A DNA stretch of 64,000 nucleotides from Amphiduros pacificus (GCA_949316495.1 OX439011.1:25474495-25538494); one strand, 5' to 3'; shown: positions 49,401 through 58,335, counted from the stretch's first letter. The notes: a model not told the origin generated them from the sequence alone. A program made the numbers and translations.

Positions 49401-50477
49401 AGCAGATGCTGCATTTGAATTAATTAATGACTTTATCATTCCTATTCATATTATTGATAATTATTATTATTTTTACAAATGTCTGCGGTAAATGTGAGAG
49501 TGAGGGTTTGTGGTTATTTTGAAGGTATTTGCACATCATCGGCAGTTGGAGCAGACGTGGCACAAGGGCAAGGTCAAACTCCACCAGAGACTTGGGCTCC
49601 GGCTTTTCCAACAAGATGTTAAACAGGTGACATATTTCTCAATGCTCTTACCCTTTGTGATTATGAAATTTAGAAAACACATAAACATAAAATTGTTTAC
49701 TCTTTGTGATTTAGAAATTTAGAAAATACATATAAATAAAATTGTAATACCTGCTCTGTATATTTAACAAATTTGGAAGAAATTACTACAGGCAAAATGT
49801 GAGGGGGGGGGAATTTTGTCATTCTGTCTGTCTGTCAACATTGTTGGAGTTCTTAGATATTTGTAGCAGCTTTTAGCTCTTAGTAGGAAAGGTGTATTTT
49901 CAAGAGACCAATTCCATTTATTTTCAATTAGGTACAGAATTTTTTTTAAGGCTTTTGGATAAAATGAATAGCTATCACTGAGTTGTCAAAGGGTCTGAAT
50001 AAGATGATAAATATCAGCCAATAAAAATGAAGATAACAAAAGTTGGGTCTGAATATTCGATTTTCAGAAACTATCTTCTAATCAAGTCTGTTATGGAAAA
50101 GTATTTCAATCATTTATGAAGCAATTTGCAGGCATTTCTAGAAATGGTTCATCAACATTACGAAGAAACATGATGAGCCATTGGCCTAAGTTTTAAAGAC
50201 AGATTCTTAAACTATGCTTGTAACACCCATCCATCTCCATAAAAATTACACACCTATTTTTTTTTTTAATTCTTAAAAGGGGCAATAGATACTTCTACTA
50301 TTATTGTTGAGATTTTTGTAAAAAATGTTTTTTATTGTTTTATTGCATCTGCAGGTTATTGATTGGCTAGACAATCATGGAGAAGTGTTCTTAACCAAAA
50401 ATACTGCCATCGGCAAGTCTATGACCAAAGCCAAAGCCTTACAGAAGAGTCACGCACACTTTGAGACCGTAGCATCG
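28363..50477 (+). CDS. Trio: Trio/Kalirin-family Rho guanine-nucleotide exchange factor, 13 internal exons (partial gene)
   Basis: Thirteen exons joined at GT-AG introns give one uninterrupted frame of about 570 codons that follows metazoan TRIO/Kalirin/UNC-73 from the SEC14 (CRAL-TRIO) domain into the spectrin repeats. Diagnostic matches, recalled from the human protein, include GGRDKRGG, VIVDMRGS, IIKPEKFW, QCFQLRLFEQD, HFAMNSM, NMYVNIN, LDVVHEV and QRLGLRLFQQDV. Family members activate Rac1/RhoG (first DH-PH unit) and, in vertebrates, RhoA (second unit) in axon guidance and cell migration. SEC14 and spectrin repeats act in membrane or phosphoinositide targeting and in protein contacts. The catalytic DH/PH modules are not in the window, nor is the N-terminal start. 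Nearly every exon boundary falls between codons; only the first two junctions and the exon 6/7 junction split one. Three introns begin with tandem arrays grown from the exon end. Trio versus Kalirin cannot be separated; most invertebrates have one gene. Confidence 0.93.
28478..28670 (+). mobile_element. MITE (cagtgatgaaagtc family), within first Trio intron
   Basis: Left end acaatgatgaaagtc and right end gactttcattactgt are inverted repeats with single changes from the 51001 copy. The body is shared with that copy. tttata on both sides may be a target duplication, but the region is AT-rich. Confidence 0.75.
29172..33392 (+). repeat. Giant C-rich minisatellite, about 30-37 bp unit, more than 100 copies
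   Basis: Units read gggtaacacagctcagtatc then actg and a C run of variable length (4 to 24) ending in ca. It occupies 4.2 kb of the first intron. All long frames on either strand come from the repeat. Length variation is almost entirely in the C run, as expected from slippage. Confidence 0.97.
33645..34390 (+). repeat. 47-bp minisatellite, about 15 copies
   Basis: Units contain aatccaggcctacagtacag and tctataatcaccttcacagg. The left flank ctgaaaaatggaagaaatca reappears at 33979, so a block was duplicated. Confidence 0.93.
34466..34479 (+). promoter_or_regulatory. CTCF-like motif, full match
   Basis: ccactagatggcag fits all 14 positions of CCASYAGRKGGCRS and lies in unique intron DNA. CTCF recognition is conserved among bilaterians; binding here is inferred. 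Confidence 0.45.
34748..35205. mobile_element. MITE with TA target duplication (ctgtatacag ends)
   Basis: Ends are ctgtatacagacaaattttc and its inverted partner closing in tctgtatacag, with about 23 bp of imperfect inverted repeat and TA on each side (34746-34747, 35206-35207). The inside is rich in ttcgcg/cgcgaa, unusual for this AT-rich intron. TA duplication points to a Tc1/mariner-like source of transposase. No coding capacity. Confidence 0.8.
35546..35559. other. 14-bp perfect palindrome
   Basis: tggtggcgccacca is its own reverse complement. It resembles the ggtggcacc motif at nearby donors. Function unknown. Confidence 0.5.
35793..35806 (-). promoter_or_regulatory. CTCF-like motif, 13 of 14
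   Basis: The minus strand reads ccactaggtgtcag, with one mismatch to CCASYAGRKGGCRS. Confidence 0.35.
35955..36030. repeat. Hairpin plus (tctg)n, probable dispersed repeat
   Basis: agctcccgctgccccgggcg and gtgcaggagct fold back on each other and are followed by five tctg units. This layout looks like a dispersed invertebrate repeat end, but only one copy is in the window. Confidence 0.4.
36127..36241 (+). CDS. Trio: Trio exon 2 (SEC14 domain)
   Basis: Acceptor atttcag, donor gtaagt. With the base carried over from the previous exon it reads GGRDKRGGSIITFPANAQLD, then KVKYDDLRTLVTYLASVP. This aligns with human GGRDKRGGPILTFPA and LRRLISYLACIP. It ends after two bases of a serine codon. Confidence 0.93.
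36257..36345. repeat. Fragment of a gtatttactc..tataagac repeat
   Basis: accgtatttactcatgtatt and gtcttatacacaagg resemble the piece at 46112-46165. Probably scraps of one dispersed family. Confidence 0.4.
36902..36992 (+). CDS. Trio: Trio exon 3 (SEC14 domain)
   Basis: Acceptor tttttcag, donor gtaggt. It reads DEVKELGYSVIVDMRGSTWQ then SVKPILKVLQ. VIVDMRGS is the hallmark strand of the Trio SEC14 fold. The intron after it starts with gtaggtggcaccac, a motif that recurs at two later introns. Confidence 0.95.
36993..37006 (+). promoter_or_regulatory. gtaggtggcaccac motif at exon 3 donor
   Basis: The intron begins with this 14-mer. The same 14-mer starts the exon 7 intron (38875) and occurs three times in the exon 5 array (37700, 37774, 37848). 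Role unknown. Confidence 0.5.
37203..37301 (+). CDS. Trio: Trio exon 4 (SEC14 domain)
   Basis: Acceptor tattttag, donor gtgaga. Exactly 33 codons, beginning EFPHNIHTAYIIKPEKFWEK and ending SAKYKFE. It matches human FPCCIHVALIIKPDNFWQKQ in place and length. Confidence 0.95.
37547..37660 (+). CDS. Trio: Trio exon 5 (end of SEC14 domain)
   Basis: Acceptor gtgtttcag, donor gtgagt. Exactly 38 codons, from TTLISIDSLHKVIHNSQLTE to MHEDWIEIRL; human ends this segment with HEEWIEIRV. The last nine exon bases and the donor are repeated twice more downstream in a 74-bp array. The first donor is chosen because it gives the conserved protein boundary. Confidence 0.94.
37652..37873 (+). repeat. 74-bp array, three units, seeded on exon 5 donor
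   Basis: The first unit starts in the last nine bases of exon 5 (attagactg) and includes gtgagtgatag. Units two and three start at 37726 and 37800 with attagattggtgagtga. Each copy therefore carries an exon end and a donor, and each also contains gtaggtggcaccac. Confidence 0.93.
38116..38350 (+). CDS. Trio: Trio exon 6 (linker and first spectrin repeat)
   Basis: Acceptor gttttcag. It reads LLEDFVWKALDLLGKLDQLR and later PELPDNLTGAKMMLEDHTHL and KAPVEQLDSEGSRILDRI, matching human ELPQDLEGARNMIEEHSQLKKKV and KAPIEDLD. The chosen donor gtactt is weak but is the one that gives the right phase (G + GT AAT) for the next exon. If not spliced there, the frame meets a stop at about 38380. Confidence 0.88.
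38693..38874 (+). CDS. Trio: Trio exon 7 (first spectrin repeat)
   Basis: Acceptor gttaaag, donor gtaggt. A variable linker GNQPMAMVSGNNDFHTAAPQ is followed by ISQLLDSLHASRQHLNQLW and QCFQLRLFEQDVEK. Human has RLHSTRQHLHQMW and QCFQLRLFEQDAEK. The intron opens with gtaggtggcaccac. Confidence 0.93.
38875..38888 (+). promoter_or_regulatory. gtaggtggcaccac motif at exon 7 donor
   Basis: Identical 14-mer to that at 36993, again at position 1 of the intron. Confidence 0.5.
39428..39485 (+). repeat. Fragment of dispersed gcatttccaggaaatg repeat
   Basis: aacaattcgcaagcatttcc and aggaaatgttcacaaacatt align with 50118-50165, 63108-63150 and 3922-3965. Confidence 0.5.
39629..39751 (+). CDS. Trio: Trio exon 8 (spectrin repeat region)
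   Basis: Acceptor atttacag, donor gtaaga. Exactly 41 codons, MFEWIGHNRELFLVNYTEIG to HGHFAMNSM; human reads MFDWITHNKGLFLNSYTEIG and HFAMNCM. The final 29 exon bases (39723-39751) are the seed of the tandem array that fills the next intron. The first donor gives the conserved protein end. Reading on from it meets an in-frame TAG within the first repeat unit. Confidence 0.94.
39723..42412 (+). repeat. 41/51-bp array, more than 50 units, seeded on exon 8 end and donor
   Basis: The 29 bases ending exon 8 (cacggccactttgcaatgaa, then ctcaatg) plus gtaag and a short tail form the unit. Units are 51 bp with the tail aatataggtacat, or 41 bp without it. Nearly every unit keeps atg|gtaag, so dozens of donor-like sites follow the true one. 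Blocks repeat at an offset of 1083 bp. Confidence 0.96.
42569..42760 (+). CDS. Trio: Trio exon 9 (spectrin repeat region)
   Basis: Acceptor ctcttgtag, donor gtaaaa. Exactly 64 codons starting NMYVNINRVMTVAQRLCDAG and ending SVIFHKKAEE, against human NVYVNINRIMSVANRLVESG and SSIFHQKAEK. DWRTFAAALDDRSTVL is the repeat's conserved tryptophan helix. Confidence 0.95.
42761..43715. other. Trio intron after exon 9, first part
   Basis: AT-rich intron. No element recognised before the 32-bp array. Confidence 0.6.
43716..44748 (+). repeat. 32-bp minisatellite, about 31 copies
   Basis: Units contain gtttggagtgtctgaatctg and tcaccaagtgaa, in the intron after exon 9. Variants (aagaatggagtg, tttcactatgtg) recur in the same order, giving a higher-order pattern. 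Confidence 0.94.
44749..46356. other. Trio intron after exon 9, last part
   Basis: AT-rich. Only the short tataagac repeat scrap at 46112 is recognised. Confidence 0.6.
46112..46170. repeat. Fragment of a gtatttactc..tataagac repeat
   Basis: accatatttactcgtatata and cgtgtataagacaacc recall the piece at 36257. Confidence 0.4.
46357..46488 (+). CDS. Trio: Trio exon 10 (second spectrin repeat)
   Basis: Acceptor gatttcag, donor gtaagt. 44 codons: YLSEVPKWREMCENLSVPES, then IPQLEDSIHQHQQLLESITQ and AYTE. Human: YMSNVDSWCKACGEVDLPSE, LQDLEDAIHHHQ, ITLAYSE. The last 20 bases plus donor are copied repeatedly in the array that follows. Confidence 0.93.
46469..47362 (+). repeat. Array of 21-23 bp units with copies of the exon 10 end and donor
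   Basis: The main unit is ctgggacaccctcacccagg. Interspersed are eight further copies of acccaggcctacacagag, the end of exon 10; seven are followed by gtaagtag and the last by gtagtg. Array and exon share the tcacccaggc core, so the exon end looks like the seed. Confidence 0.94.
47365..47530 (+). repeat. 10-bp array (atgcagtaac), about 16 copies
   Basis: Alternating atgcagtaac and atgcagtatc make a 20-bp dimer. It follows directly on the previous array. Confidence 0.92.
47628..47756 (+). CDS. Trio: Trio exon 11 (second spectrin repeat)
   Basis: Acceptor atttgacag, donor gtgagt. 43 codons: LCADGKQLLDTLQTPVSSGS, then ITAKADYSEGAAHVLDVVHE. Human has DGKSLLDKLQRPLTPGSSDS and HHVLDVIHE. Confidence 0.93.
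47762..47775 (+). promoter_or_regulatory. CTCF-like motif near exon 11 donor
   Basis: tcaacagagggcgc matches the YAGRKGGCRS core fully and starts five bases into the intron. Confidence 0.3.
47776..48729. other. Trio intron after exon 11, first part
   Basis: Unique AT-rich intron sequence. Confidence 0.6.
48730..49135 (+). repeat. Diverged tandem repeat, about 130 bp, three copies plus a partial
   Basis: gcgagcaaggtaaa, gtgaggctacgagatacaca and ttgaatattgt recur at about 48737, 48877 and 48990, and gcgagcaaggtaaacataat opens a fourth part at 49120. Confidence 0.75.
49141..49204. promoter_or_regulatory. Cluster of three perfect CRE motifs
   Basis: tgacgtca occurs at 49141-49148, 49168-49175 and 49197-49204, spaced 27 and 29 bases apart. 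The 8-mer is the palindromic CREB/ATF site. It lies in the intron before exon 12. Confidence 0.55.
49525..49626 (+). CDS. Trio: Trio exon 12 (second spectrin repeat)
   Basis: Acceptor ttttgaag, donor gtgaca. 34 codons: VFAHHRQLEQTWHKGKVKLH then QRLGLRLFQQDVKQ. Human has VLHHQRQLENIWQHRKVRLHQ and FQQDVQQ. The acceptor GAAG lacks a strong pyrimidine tract, but the protein boundary is exact. Confidence 0.92.
49797..50200 (+). repeat. Dispersed repeat of about 400 bp, copy A
   Basis: Aligns in order with 62748-63175: G run, ttggagttctta, gtattttcaagagaccaatt, attttcaat, and at the right end gcaatttgcaggcatttcta. Class unknown; no inverted ends or coding region seen. Confidence 0.55.
50355..50477 (+). 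CDS. Trio: Trio exon 13 (spectrin repeat region, last exon in window)
   Basis: Acceptor catctgcag, donor gtaaga. 41 codons: VIDWLDNHGEVFLTKNTAIG then KSMTKAKALQKSHAHFETVA S. Human has VLDWIENHGEAFLSKHTGVG and ARALQKRHEDFEEVAQ. The next expected segment (human NTYTNADKLLEAAEQ) was not found up to base 64000. Confidence 0.93.
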
Positions 50478-50579
50478 GTAAGATTGGATTTAATCTCAAT
50501 TTATAGGGAAATCTAATATTTTGTGTTTGAAATTAAATTTGATGAATGTTTGTGAGAAATGGCCATCGTATAGGAGGTG

Positions 50580-50593
50580 GTGACCTCTAGTGG
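50580..50593 (-). promoter_or_regulatory. CTCF-like motif, 13 of 14
   Basis: The minus strand reads ccactagaggtcac, one mismatch to CCASYAGRKGGCRS, about 100 bases after exon 13. Confidence 0.35.
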
Positions 50594-51000
50594 CAAATAT
50601 ACTATGATTCAGACATTAGTGACATCTGCAGTACGTTTTGGGCATAGTGCCTGGAGGGCATTCTGGGTTCATCCTCTTTGAAGTTGGCTCTAACCCAATT
50701 CATTAATTTGAAATGTTTACCCCAAAGCTACTAGGGTTTGTGTTTTCAGAGAGTTTGGCATATTTTGTCAAATGAAAATATCTTTTCTTTGATATGGAAG
50801 GTAAACTATTTCAACCTTTTTTTTTTATTTTCAATATTTCTCTGTGGAACCAGAATATCACTGTTATAAAGAGTCCAATTTCAATTTGGCAAAGAATAAT
50901 GCGTTTATATTGGAATTTGAAAATATATTGGAAAGATCAGAAATGTAGGAAAAACAAAGAGGAATGTTCAGAATGTGGAGCTGCAGAAAGATATTTGTGT

Positions 51001-51182
51001 CAGTGATGAAAGTCTTCAGGAAATAACTTGAATTCAGGTTTTTTTCTTCAAATGTGAAAATCAAAATGTTCTGAATTGAGTCTGAAACATCCAAAATGAT
51101 ATTTCTGAAAGTGGGTAGGTGTAGCTTCAGGTAAATCTTTAAGGGTTTCAGGTTTTTTCTTGAATGCTGACTTTCATCACTG
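51001..51182 (+). mobile_element. MITE (cagtgatgaaagtc family), full length
   Basis: Begins cagtgatgaaagtc and ends gactttcatcactg, a perfect 14-bp inverted repeat, 182 bp apart. Subterminal ttcagg..cctgaa motifs pair as well. No coding capacity and no convincing target duplication. Confidence 0.82.
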
Positions 51183-54100
51183 CACTATAATGATAGACTT
51201 GTAGGTCTAATAAATAGAAGTATTTAGGTGGGTTATTTGTGACCTTGTTTAATCAACATTTCAACACTGCCTGGGGATGTGATTTTAAGTGTTCAAAACA
51301 GAATAGATCTGGAGATTAGACAAATTGGTAGGATATGGTCAGAAAAGACAACATACTACCTGAATGATATAATTATTTATGTTTCCCTCTATTTTGGACA
51401 GGGATGTTTTTAAATGACTTTTTTTTATTGAGGCCTCATTAGAAAAGTATGAACACAGTGAATAGAGGTCATTTAACCCATAACTTCTGTTCATAGGTGT
51501 AATGTTCTGTACAATACACAAATTAGAAAAACACACTCACCCACAGATGTGAATAATAATAATATATATTAATTAAAAAATAGCTTCTCTAAAATATCAA
51601 CATAAGAAATACATGATGCTTCTTGACGTACGGCGTAGGACGAGTGTTAACTTTGTGCTTGATGAGGCAATTACAGAATTTAAAACTAATGTGAACATGA
51701 AACAAAACTGGCTAAGTTGCCCGCCTGAGGCCAAACCAAGCGCCTATATTATCATCCACCCGAGTATGTCTATCAACTGATTCTCACATTAATTGGAGCA
51801 TTATTATCATTTGATTTGGGGATTTGGTGTTGTAAAACAATGCATAGAATTGTTTTTGGGGGGGGGGGGTTTGGATTTTTTTTTTATAAATGCTGCTTTT
51901 TTTAGACTATCTGTTATAATGTAATATGTTATCTCATGGATAATTCTTTAAAAAAAATTTTTTTAAAAAGAAGGTGTTTAATTAAATATCTTGTATAAAT
52001 AGTAGAAATTTGGCTCTGAGACATAAGACATCCCTTATAATGGCAGTTTAGATTCTGACATGAGTTAAGAAAAGAACCAAATTGCAGATTAAATGTAAAT
52101 GCCATGATAAAATATCTTGCATAACAGAGATGTAATGGAGGAAAGGAAAATATTTATCCTACAGCAAAGACCTTGATAGAAGGGTTTAAGTGTTGCCTGC
52201 TTTTTAAGCTGTTATTCCTGGTATAACCACAAAAAAATTGTGACATTTTGGGCATGAATGCTATTTAGTTTAGTTTTGAAGCCTGCCGTGAGGATTGGCG
52301 AGATTCGTGTTGGGATGTTATGAAGTTCTCATGCCATTTTACATGGATTTTGGACATCTTTTGTAATTTTGCATAATTAAGATAGGTAATTCATAGTATT
52401 TTTGCATCAAAATTGGTCTATTATGTAATTATTACCCTCAGAAAAATTGCATCACTTCACAAATGTTGACAAATATAATGCAACTGTAATCATCCCAAAC
52501 TGTCCAAAAACACTCCAGAAAAAGAAGCCACAATAACAAAATGACTGAGAGTTTTAGAACAATTTAATTTTCCTTATTTTATCAGAGAAATCTATTAAAT
52601 AGTTAGTTTTATTTTGTAACATTACTATTTCAGAAAAGCCAAATATCTGGTGCTCTGTTCCAAGCTCAAAACTGCTATGGTTATTTCAATGAAATTATTA
52701 TTGATTGCAAAGCCTTCTGGGAAATCAACAAAGAAACAATAGAGCAAAAAAAAATTTGTCTGTTTCCTTGTTAGGGACCCAGCGTCCAAAATAAACAAAC
52801 GATAAACTTGTATCAAAAATGTAAATAAAGTGACATGCACACTAACCTGCTACACCTATAATTTGGAGTAGACCAGTTGCAAGCTGCTGCCCCTTGAGTT
52901 TAAGTGGACTGACCCATGTCAACAGAAGCATGTTGGTTATCATGCACAGTATCCCCAGGCCTGAGGTACCTGCGTCTGTAATAATGCCTCTATGACTTGC
53001 TTGTAAATTTTATCAGTGTGTCGGACATTTCTACTCCTAGTTTGAAAACAAAGGGCCTCAGCAGTAAATAGTTCATCGACATTTCATTGGAAGGGTTTGA
53101 GCAGCAAAAGTCAATGAAATAATTCTGGAGACATGCTTATGGAACACTGAATGGCTTGTTGGCCAAGTTTCTCACAGGATAGTTGAAAAAAAAATGCTAG
53201 ATTAGGAAAGTTTCAAGTTTGACAACAAAATGACACACCTTACCCAGAAGTCATTGGTGGATAAAAAACGTCAGGAATATTTTGTGTGAATGATTTGAGA
53301 GTGGATGATAAATGCTTGATAACAATAGTCACCATGTGACCACAAGAAGTGAAAGTTAGACATGTCTGCCATTATCACGATTCGTATAGTCCTGGTAATG
53401 GGACGAATGTCAGAACGGATTATCTCAATGCTTCATTATGATAAGGATTAGTACTATTTATGTCAAGTGCTTATGGATAATCTGCACATATCCCTGTGAA
53501 TTAATGGATTAAGTAAATAATCACCACTTTGCCACGTAAGTGATTTTCCTTTGATCTTGGCTTGGATTTTCTCCATCAGTTGCAGATGAACTGTTAATTT
53601 TTGCAAAGTGCAGTGCACTGATATGCTTCAGGCAGCTTGAGAATTTGAGAATGTCCCCTAAAAATAATACCTTGATAATGTTTGTCAAGTATTATAGCGT
53701 TTTGTGGCTTGGCCAAATGTAGGTTTTCTTGTTTATCGGAATTCATATACTGCAAAGACTGGCCCTCCAAAAAAAACAAAAAAAACTCAAGATAGAATTA
53801 TGCTGATGAATTTGATGTGGGAAGTTAGTTTTTTGCACTTGTTGACATTGATTTTGACATCTTTGTTGAGATCTTTGTGTTAATAGGTTAATATATAATG
53901 ATGATGACAAGTAACTGTTTAACATGCAGCAAGGACACTTAGCATTGAGTTAGAGTCGGGACACAATAATATACTCTGAAAATATCACAAGTGCGGAAAA
54001 ACATAGGAAAAAAGGGAAGGAAAGTTGGCTGGCAGTTTGACAACAATAACCCCCATGTGGTTAGAAACAGAGGTGTTATACAGCATTATGTGCCACAGAC

Positions 54101-55699
54101 AGGTCATTATTATATAAAGGGGGGTGAGGTGAGGAATTCTTGGTATAATATATGAATCCCTTCTGAAGGGTCTCACAATATGTTAGGCTGATTTACTCAT
54201 TCTAAACAAAATGATCCAATATAATTCTGACACAAAGAAAATTGGTTTACAGGAAGAATAACTAATAGAATATTGAAGCAGATTTTGTGAGGGGGCCTTA
54301 AATAGAGGTTAAATGTGATGATAAAATATGTTTATATTCAAGCTTGATAACTTTGCCAAAACAACTTGATTTCCTTTCAAACTTGTAATGTGAACTCTTG
54401 GATGAGTTCAACCATGACCTCTCTTGTGACCTTTTTGACCTTGAAAAATGGGTCAAGTTGGGGACCTCTGATGCCTATTTTTCTGATATTTTGATATGTC
54501 TCCAGCTGAATAGATCAAACCTTGATTAAGTTGAGGCCAAAGTTGCAAATTGTTAGCTTCTGAAGGCCCCTGTTTCGCATTAAATATGACAAGAGAAATT
54601 ACAAACTATAGGACAGCAGCTATTTTTTAAAACCACACAGCATAAAGCAAATTATTGCAATTATTTCCTGTTAATTGACCATACTGTTTTGAGATATTAT
54701 TCACATGTTATCATGGCTGCTGACTCACCAAGCCATAGCAAGGAGCAGATATATTCTATGTGATGTCGCCTCATGGGGTTATATATCTCTGGAGATACCA
54801 GCTTGAATTGCCAACCAATAATCAATGATATATGTGTGTCATGCTTAGTCTGCCCTCATAAACTTCCAACATCTTCGCTTTATATTATATATATATATGC
54901 TATGTTTGCCAACTTGAGATTTATGACTTGTTGTTATCTTTTTTAATTATTTAAGTTTTGATACTATCACATAAGAATATCTCCACAATAATTAAGAATA
55001 TCAAACAGGAAATATATGTAAAGTTTGCCAGAAAACAATGAAATCTTGCATCACATTGCCACCATTATATTATCTTCATTTGGAGTTGTATATCATGATG
55101 TTTATGTTTATGGTCTGGTCAGGTCTCTAGGCTTCCGTTCCCACTGTTAAAGACTGGGGAAGCCGTTTGCTTGCGTTTGGATTTTAAACTTATTCATCTC
55201 AAACCCAACAAAAGCTGGCTTAGATCATAAGTAAATATTACTGTGAGGTTAAATGAAATGCAAGAGTAAATTTTCATATCGTGTTTGGCATTTCCTATAT
55301 TAACAAAGCCCATTAAGCACAGAGTTGAAGATGCTGAAATATAAGGACTCTCAATCTCCTCCAAATAAGTGATATAATTTGGTTCAGGAATAGAAAGCTT
55401 TTATTGCAAGATGATATTTATAGCATTGAGGTTTATTAGATGATAGATCTACTAATATTTTTAGCATTGCAGATATTAAGATTATTGGATGATAGAGCTT
55501 TGTTAATGAACAATTATTTAAGCAAAAATTTATAGGTTGATCTAAAATGAAAGAACATTTGGCTAATATTGTTTTCTACAACCAGCAAGATCAGCGTTGG
55601 TGTAATTTGTAAAATATTGCACAAAAACAAAAAAAACAAGATACTGAAAGATGCTGAACATCATTAATTATTTTTTAATTGTGATCAGTTTTAAAAAGA
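51183..55699. other. Trio intron after exon 13, no further exon seen
   Basis: About 4.5 kb of AT-rich unique DNA. I searched for the next spectrin-repeat segment and did not find it. A scrap attatataaaggggggtgag at about 54112 resembles the array at 63583. Confidence 0.55.
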
Positions 55700-56300
55700 A
55701 CATCCTTCTGAAGTGCTATTTAGCACCCGATTGTCTGTGAATAGAAACATCCAGTGTCCCGGGTCCAGTACCATCTATCCTGTCCCTGCCAAAGTCATTT
55801 CCTCAATACAAGATTGTATGATGATTTTGAAATGGGGTACAATGTTGGATATGCAAATGAGCCATTTTGGCGGAGGTGTGTCAAGGGAGAAGCGATTGTT
55901 AGGCAATACAAAGAGAGAAGCGGCCACAACAATACCACAAAATACGGCCCATTTGTGCTGGGCCGTGGTGCTGCTTTGTGTCGCATGAAGAGTAACCCAC
56001 CAACATTTACCAATTCCTTAATATCGTTGTGACTCCAGAGTTCTTCTCTCGGACCTACATCTACCATGATAGTATGGCATTTTGGAAGAAACGTAAAGAG
56101 AAGGTCAGTGTATACTTGTGTTCATACACAATAGAATGGTTCTTTTATTTGTTCTTTTCGGAGGCTTCATTTTCGCAGATCTCTATCAGTGGGTGATTAA
56201 CGCATGCCCGTCATTAGCCCGCTAATTTCAGCTGCCATCAAGCGCCTTTAATCAGGGGTGTCACTGTCATGTTGTCTATTTATCATTGATGATTTCAGAG
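55700..56300. promoter_or_regulatory. Unique, GC-richer block; candidate regulatory element
   Basis: Stands out from the AT-rich intron. It contains an octamer atgcaaat next to gccattttggcgg (55853-55874), then around 56195-56260 homeodomain-like cores gtgattaacg, tcattag, gctaattt and tttaatca with an E-box cagctg. Overlapping frames of about 90 codons exist on both strands but match nothing I know. Alternatives are an unrecognised exon or a decayed element. Confidence 0.3.
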
Positions 56301-56456
56301 TAATTGACATCATATTCAAACTGGGTGGAAATAATTGCCAATGTTTTCTCCCTCTGTCCATGAATGAAAGTACTGCTTATGGATATATTTTATCATGCAT
56401 TTAGAATCTGGAAAGTAAATTCTTCAGATTATTTTGTGTTGACGTACTTTGTTGAG

Positions 56457-57202
56457 CCCTGTAGGTTGATATCATAGGTTCCTCGTAGGAGAGACAGAGA
56501 GAGTCATGAATCTCACCGCCCTGTAGGTTGATATCGTAGGTTCCCCATAGGAGAGACAGAGAGAGTCATGAATCTCACCGCCCTGTAGGTTGATATCATA
56601 GGTTCCCCATAGGAGAGACAGAGAGAGTCATGGATCTCACCGCCCTGTAGGTTGATATCGTAGGTTCCCCATAGGAGAGGCAGAGAGAGTCATGAATCTC
56701 ACCGCCCTGTAGGTTGATATCGTAGGTTCCCCATAGGAGAGACAGAGAGAGTCATGAATCTCACCACCCTGTAGGTTGATATCGTAGGTTCCTCATAGGA
56801 GAGGCAGAGAGAGTCATGAATCTCACCGCCCTGTAGGTTGATATTGTAGGTTCCCCATAGGAGAGACAGAGAGAGTCATGGATCTCACCGCCCTGTAGGT
56901 TGATATCGTAGGTTCCCCATAGGAGAGACAGAGAGAGTCATGAATCTCACCGCCCTGTAGGTTGATATCGTAGGTTCCTCATAGGAGAGGCAGAGAGAGT
57001 CATGAATCTCACCGCCCTGTAGGTTGATATCGTAGGTTCCCCATAGGAGAGACAGAGAGAGTCATGGATCTCACCGCCCTGTAGGTTGATATCGTAGGTT
57101 CCTCATAGGAGAGGCAGAGAGAGTCATGAATCTCACCGCCCTGTACATGTAGGTTGATATCATAGGTTCCCCATAGGAGAGACAGAGAGAGTCATGAATC
57201 TA
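56457..57202 (+). repeat. 62-bp minisatellite, 12 copies
   Basis: Units contain ccctgtaggttgatatcgta and aggagagacagagagagtca. One unit has an extra tgtaca. Confidence 0.95.
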
Positions 57203-57417
57203 ACCCGATGCTGTTTTCATAATCACTTGAGGGCGTCTTTCACATAGATGACAATGCTTTGGTTGCTGTTTACCGAAAAAACATAAGCCCAGTATTTAGT
57301 CTCTATACAATGGGAAAGAGCTTGCCACAACCACGTCTGTCACACGAGCAGTTAAATCTAAGCTTGTACTATTCTGTTCCATGCAATTAAAAAAATTCCC
57401 TCTTTGGTCACACTTGC

Positions 57418-58335
57418 TTCCCTGTTTTGTCACGCTAGTCTGTTATATGACTTCATCCAGTCACGCTGGTCTGTTATATGACCTCATTCGGTCACGCTAG
57501 TCTGTTATATGATCTCATCCAGTCATACTAGTCTGTTATATGACCTCATCCAGTCACGCTGGTATGTTATATGACTTCATCCAGTCATGCTGGTATGTTA
57601 TATGACCTCATCCAGTCACGCTGGTATGTTATATGACTTCATCCAGTCAGGCTAGTCTGTTATATGATTTCATCCAGTCAGGCTAGTCTGTTATATGACC
57701 TCATTCGGTCACGCTAGTCTGTTATATGATCTCATCCAGTCATACTAGTCTGTTATATGACCTCATCCAGTCACGCTGGTCTGCTATATGACATCATCCG
57801 GTCACGCTAGTCTGTTATATGACTTCATCCAGTCACGCTGGTCTGTTATATGACCTCATCCTGTCACGCTGGTCTGTTATATGACTCCATCCAGTCACGC
57901 TGGTATGTTATATGATTTCATCCAGTCACACTGGTATGTTATATGATTTCATCCAGTCACGCTGGTCTGTTATATGACCTCATCCTGTCACGCTAGTCTG
58001 TTATATGACTTCATCCAGTCACGCTGGTCTGCTATATGACTTCATCCGGTCACGTTAGTCTGTTATATGACTTCATCCAGTCACGCTAGTCTGTTATATG
58101 ATCTCATCCAGTCATACTAGTCTGTTATATGACCTCATCCAGTCACGCTGGTATGTTATATGACCTTATCTGGTCATACTGTTATGTTATATGACCTCAT
58201 CCGGTCACAATGGTCTGTTATATGACTTCATCTGGTCACACTGGAATGTTATATGACACCACCCAGTCACACTGGTCTGTTTTGTGACTCCATCCGGTCA
58301 CCCTGGTCTGTTTTGTGACTCTATTCGGTCACAAT
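57418..58335 (+). repeat. 31-bp minisatellite, about 29 copies
   Basis: Units contain ggtctgttatatgacttcat and ccagtcacgct. Copies at the right end are more diverged. Confidence 0.94.

Noticed and set aside
55754-56032. 92-codon frame containing YANEPFWRRCVKGEAIV
   Set aside because: No family recognised, and overlapping frames of similar length exist on both strands; kept only as part of a candidate regulatory block.
56025-56102. Possible exon ending at gtcagt (TPEFFSRTYIYHDSMAFWKK)
   Set aside because: Does not match the next Trio segment, and the donor and acceptor are weak.
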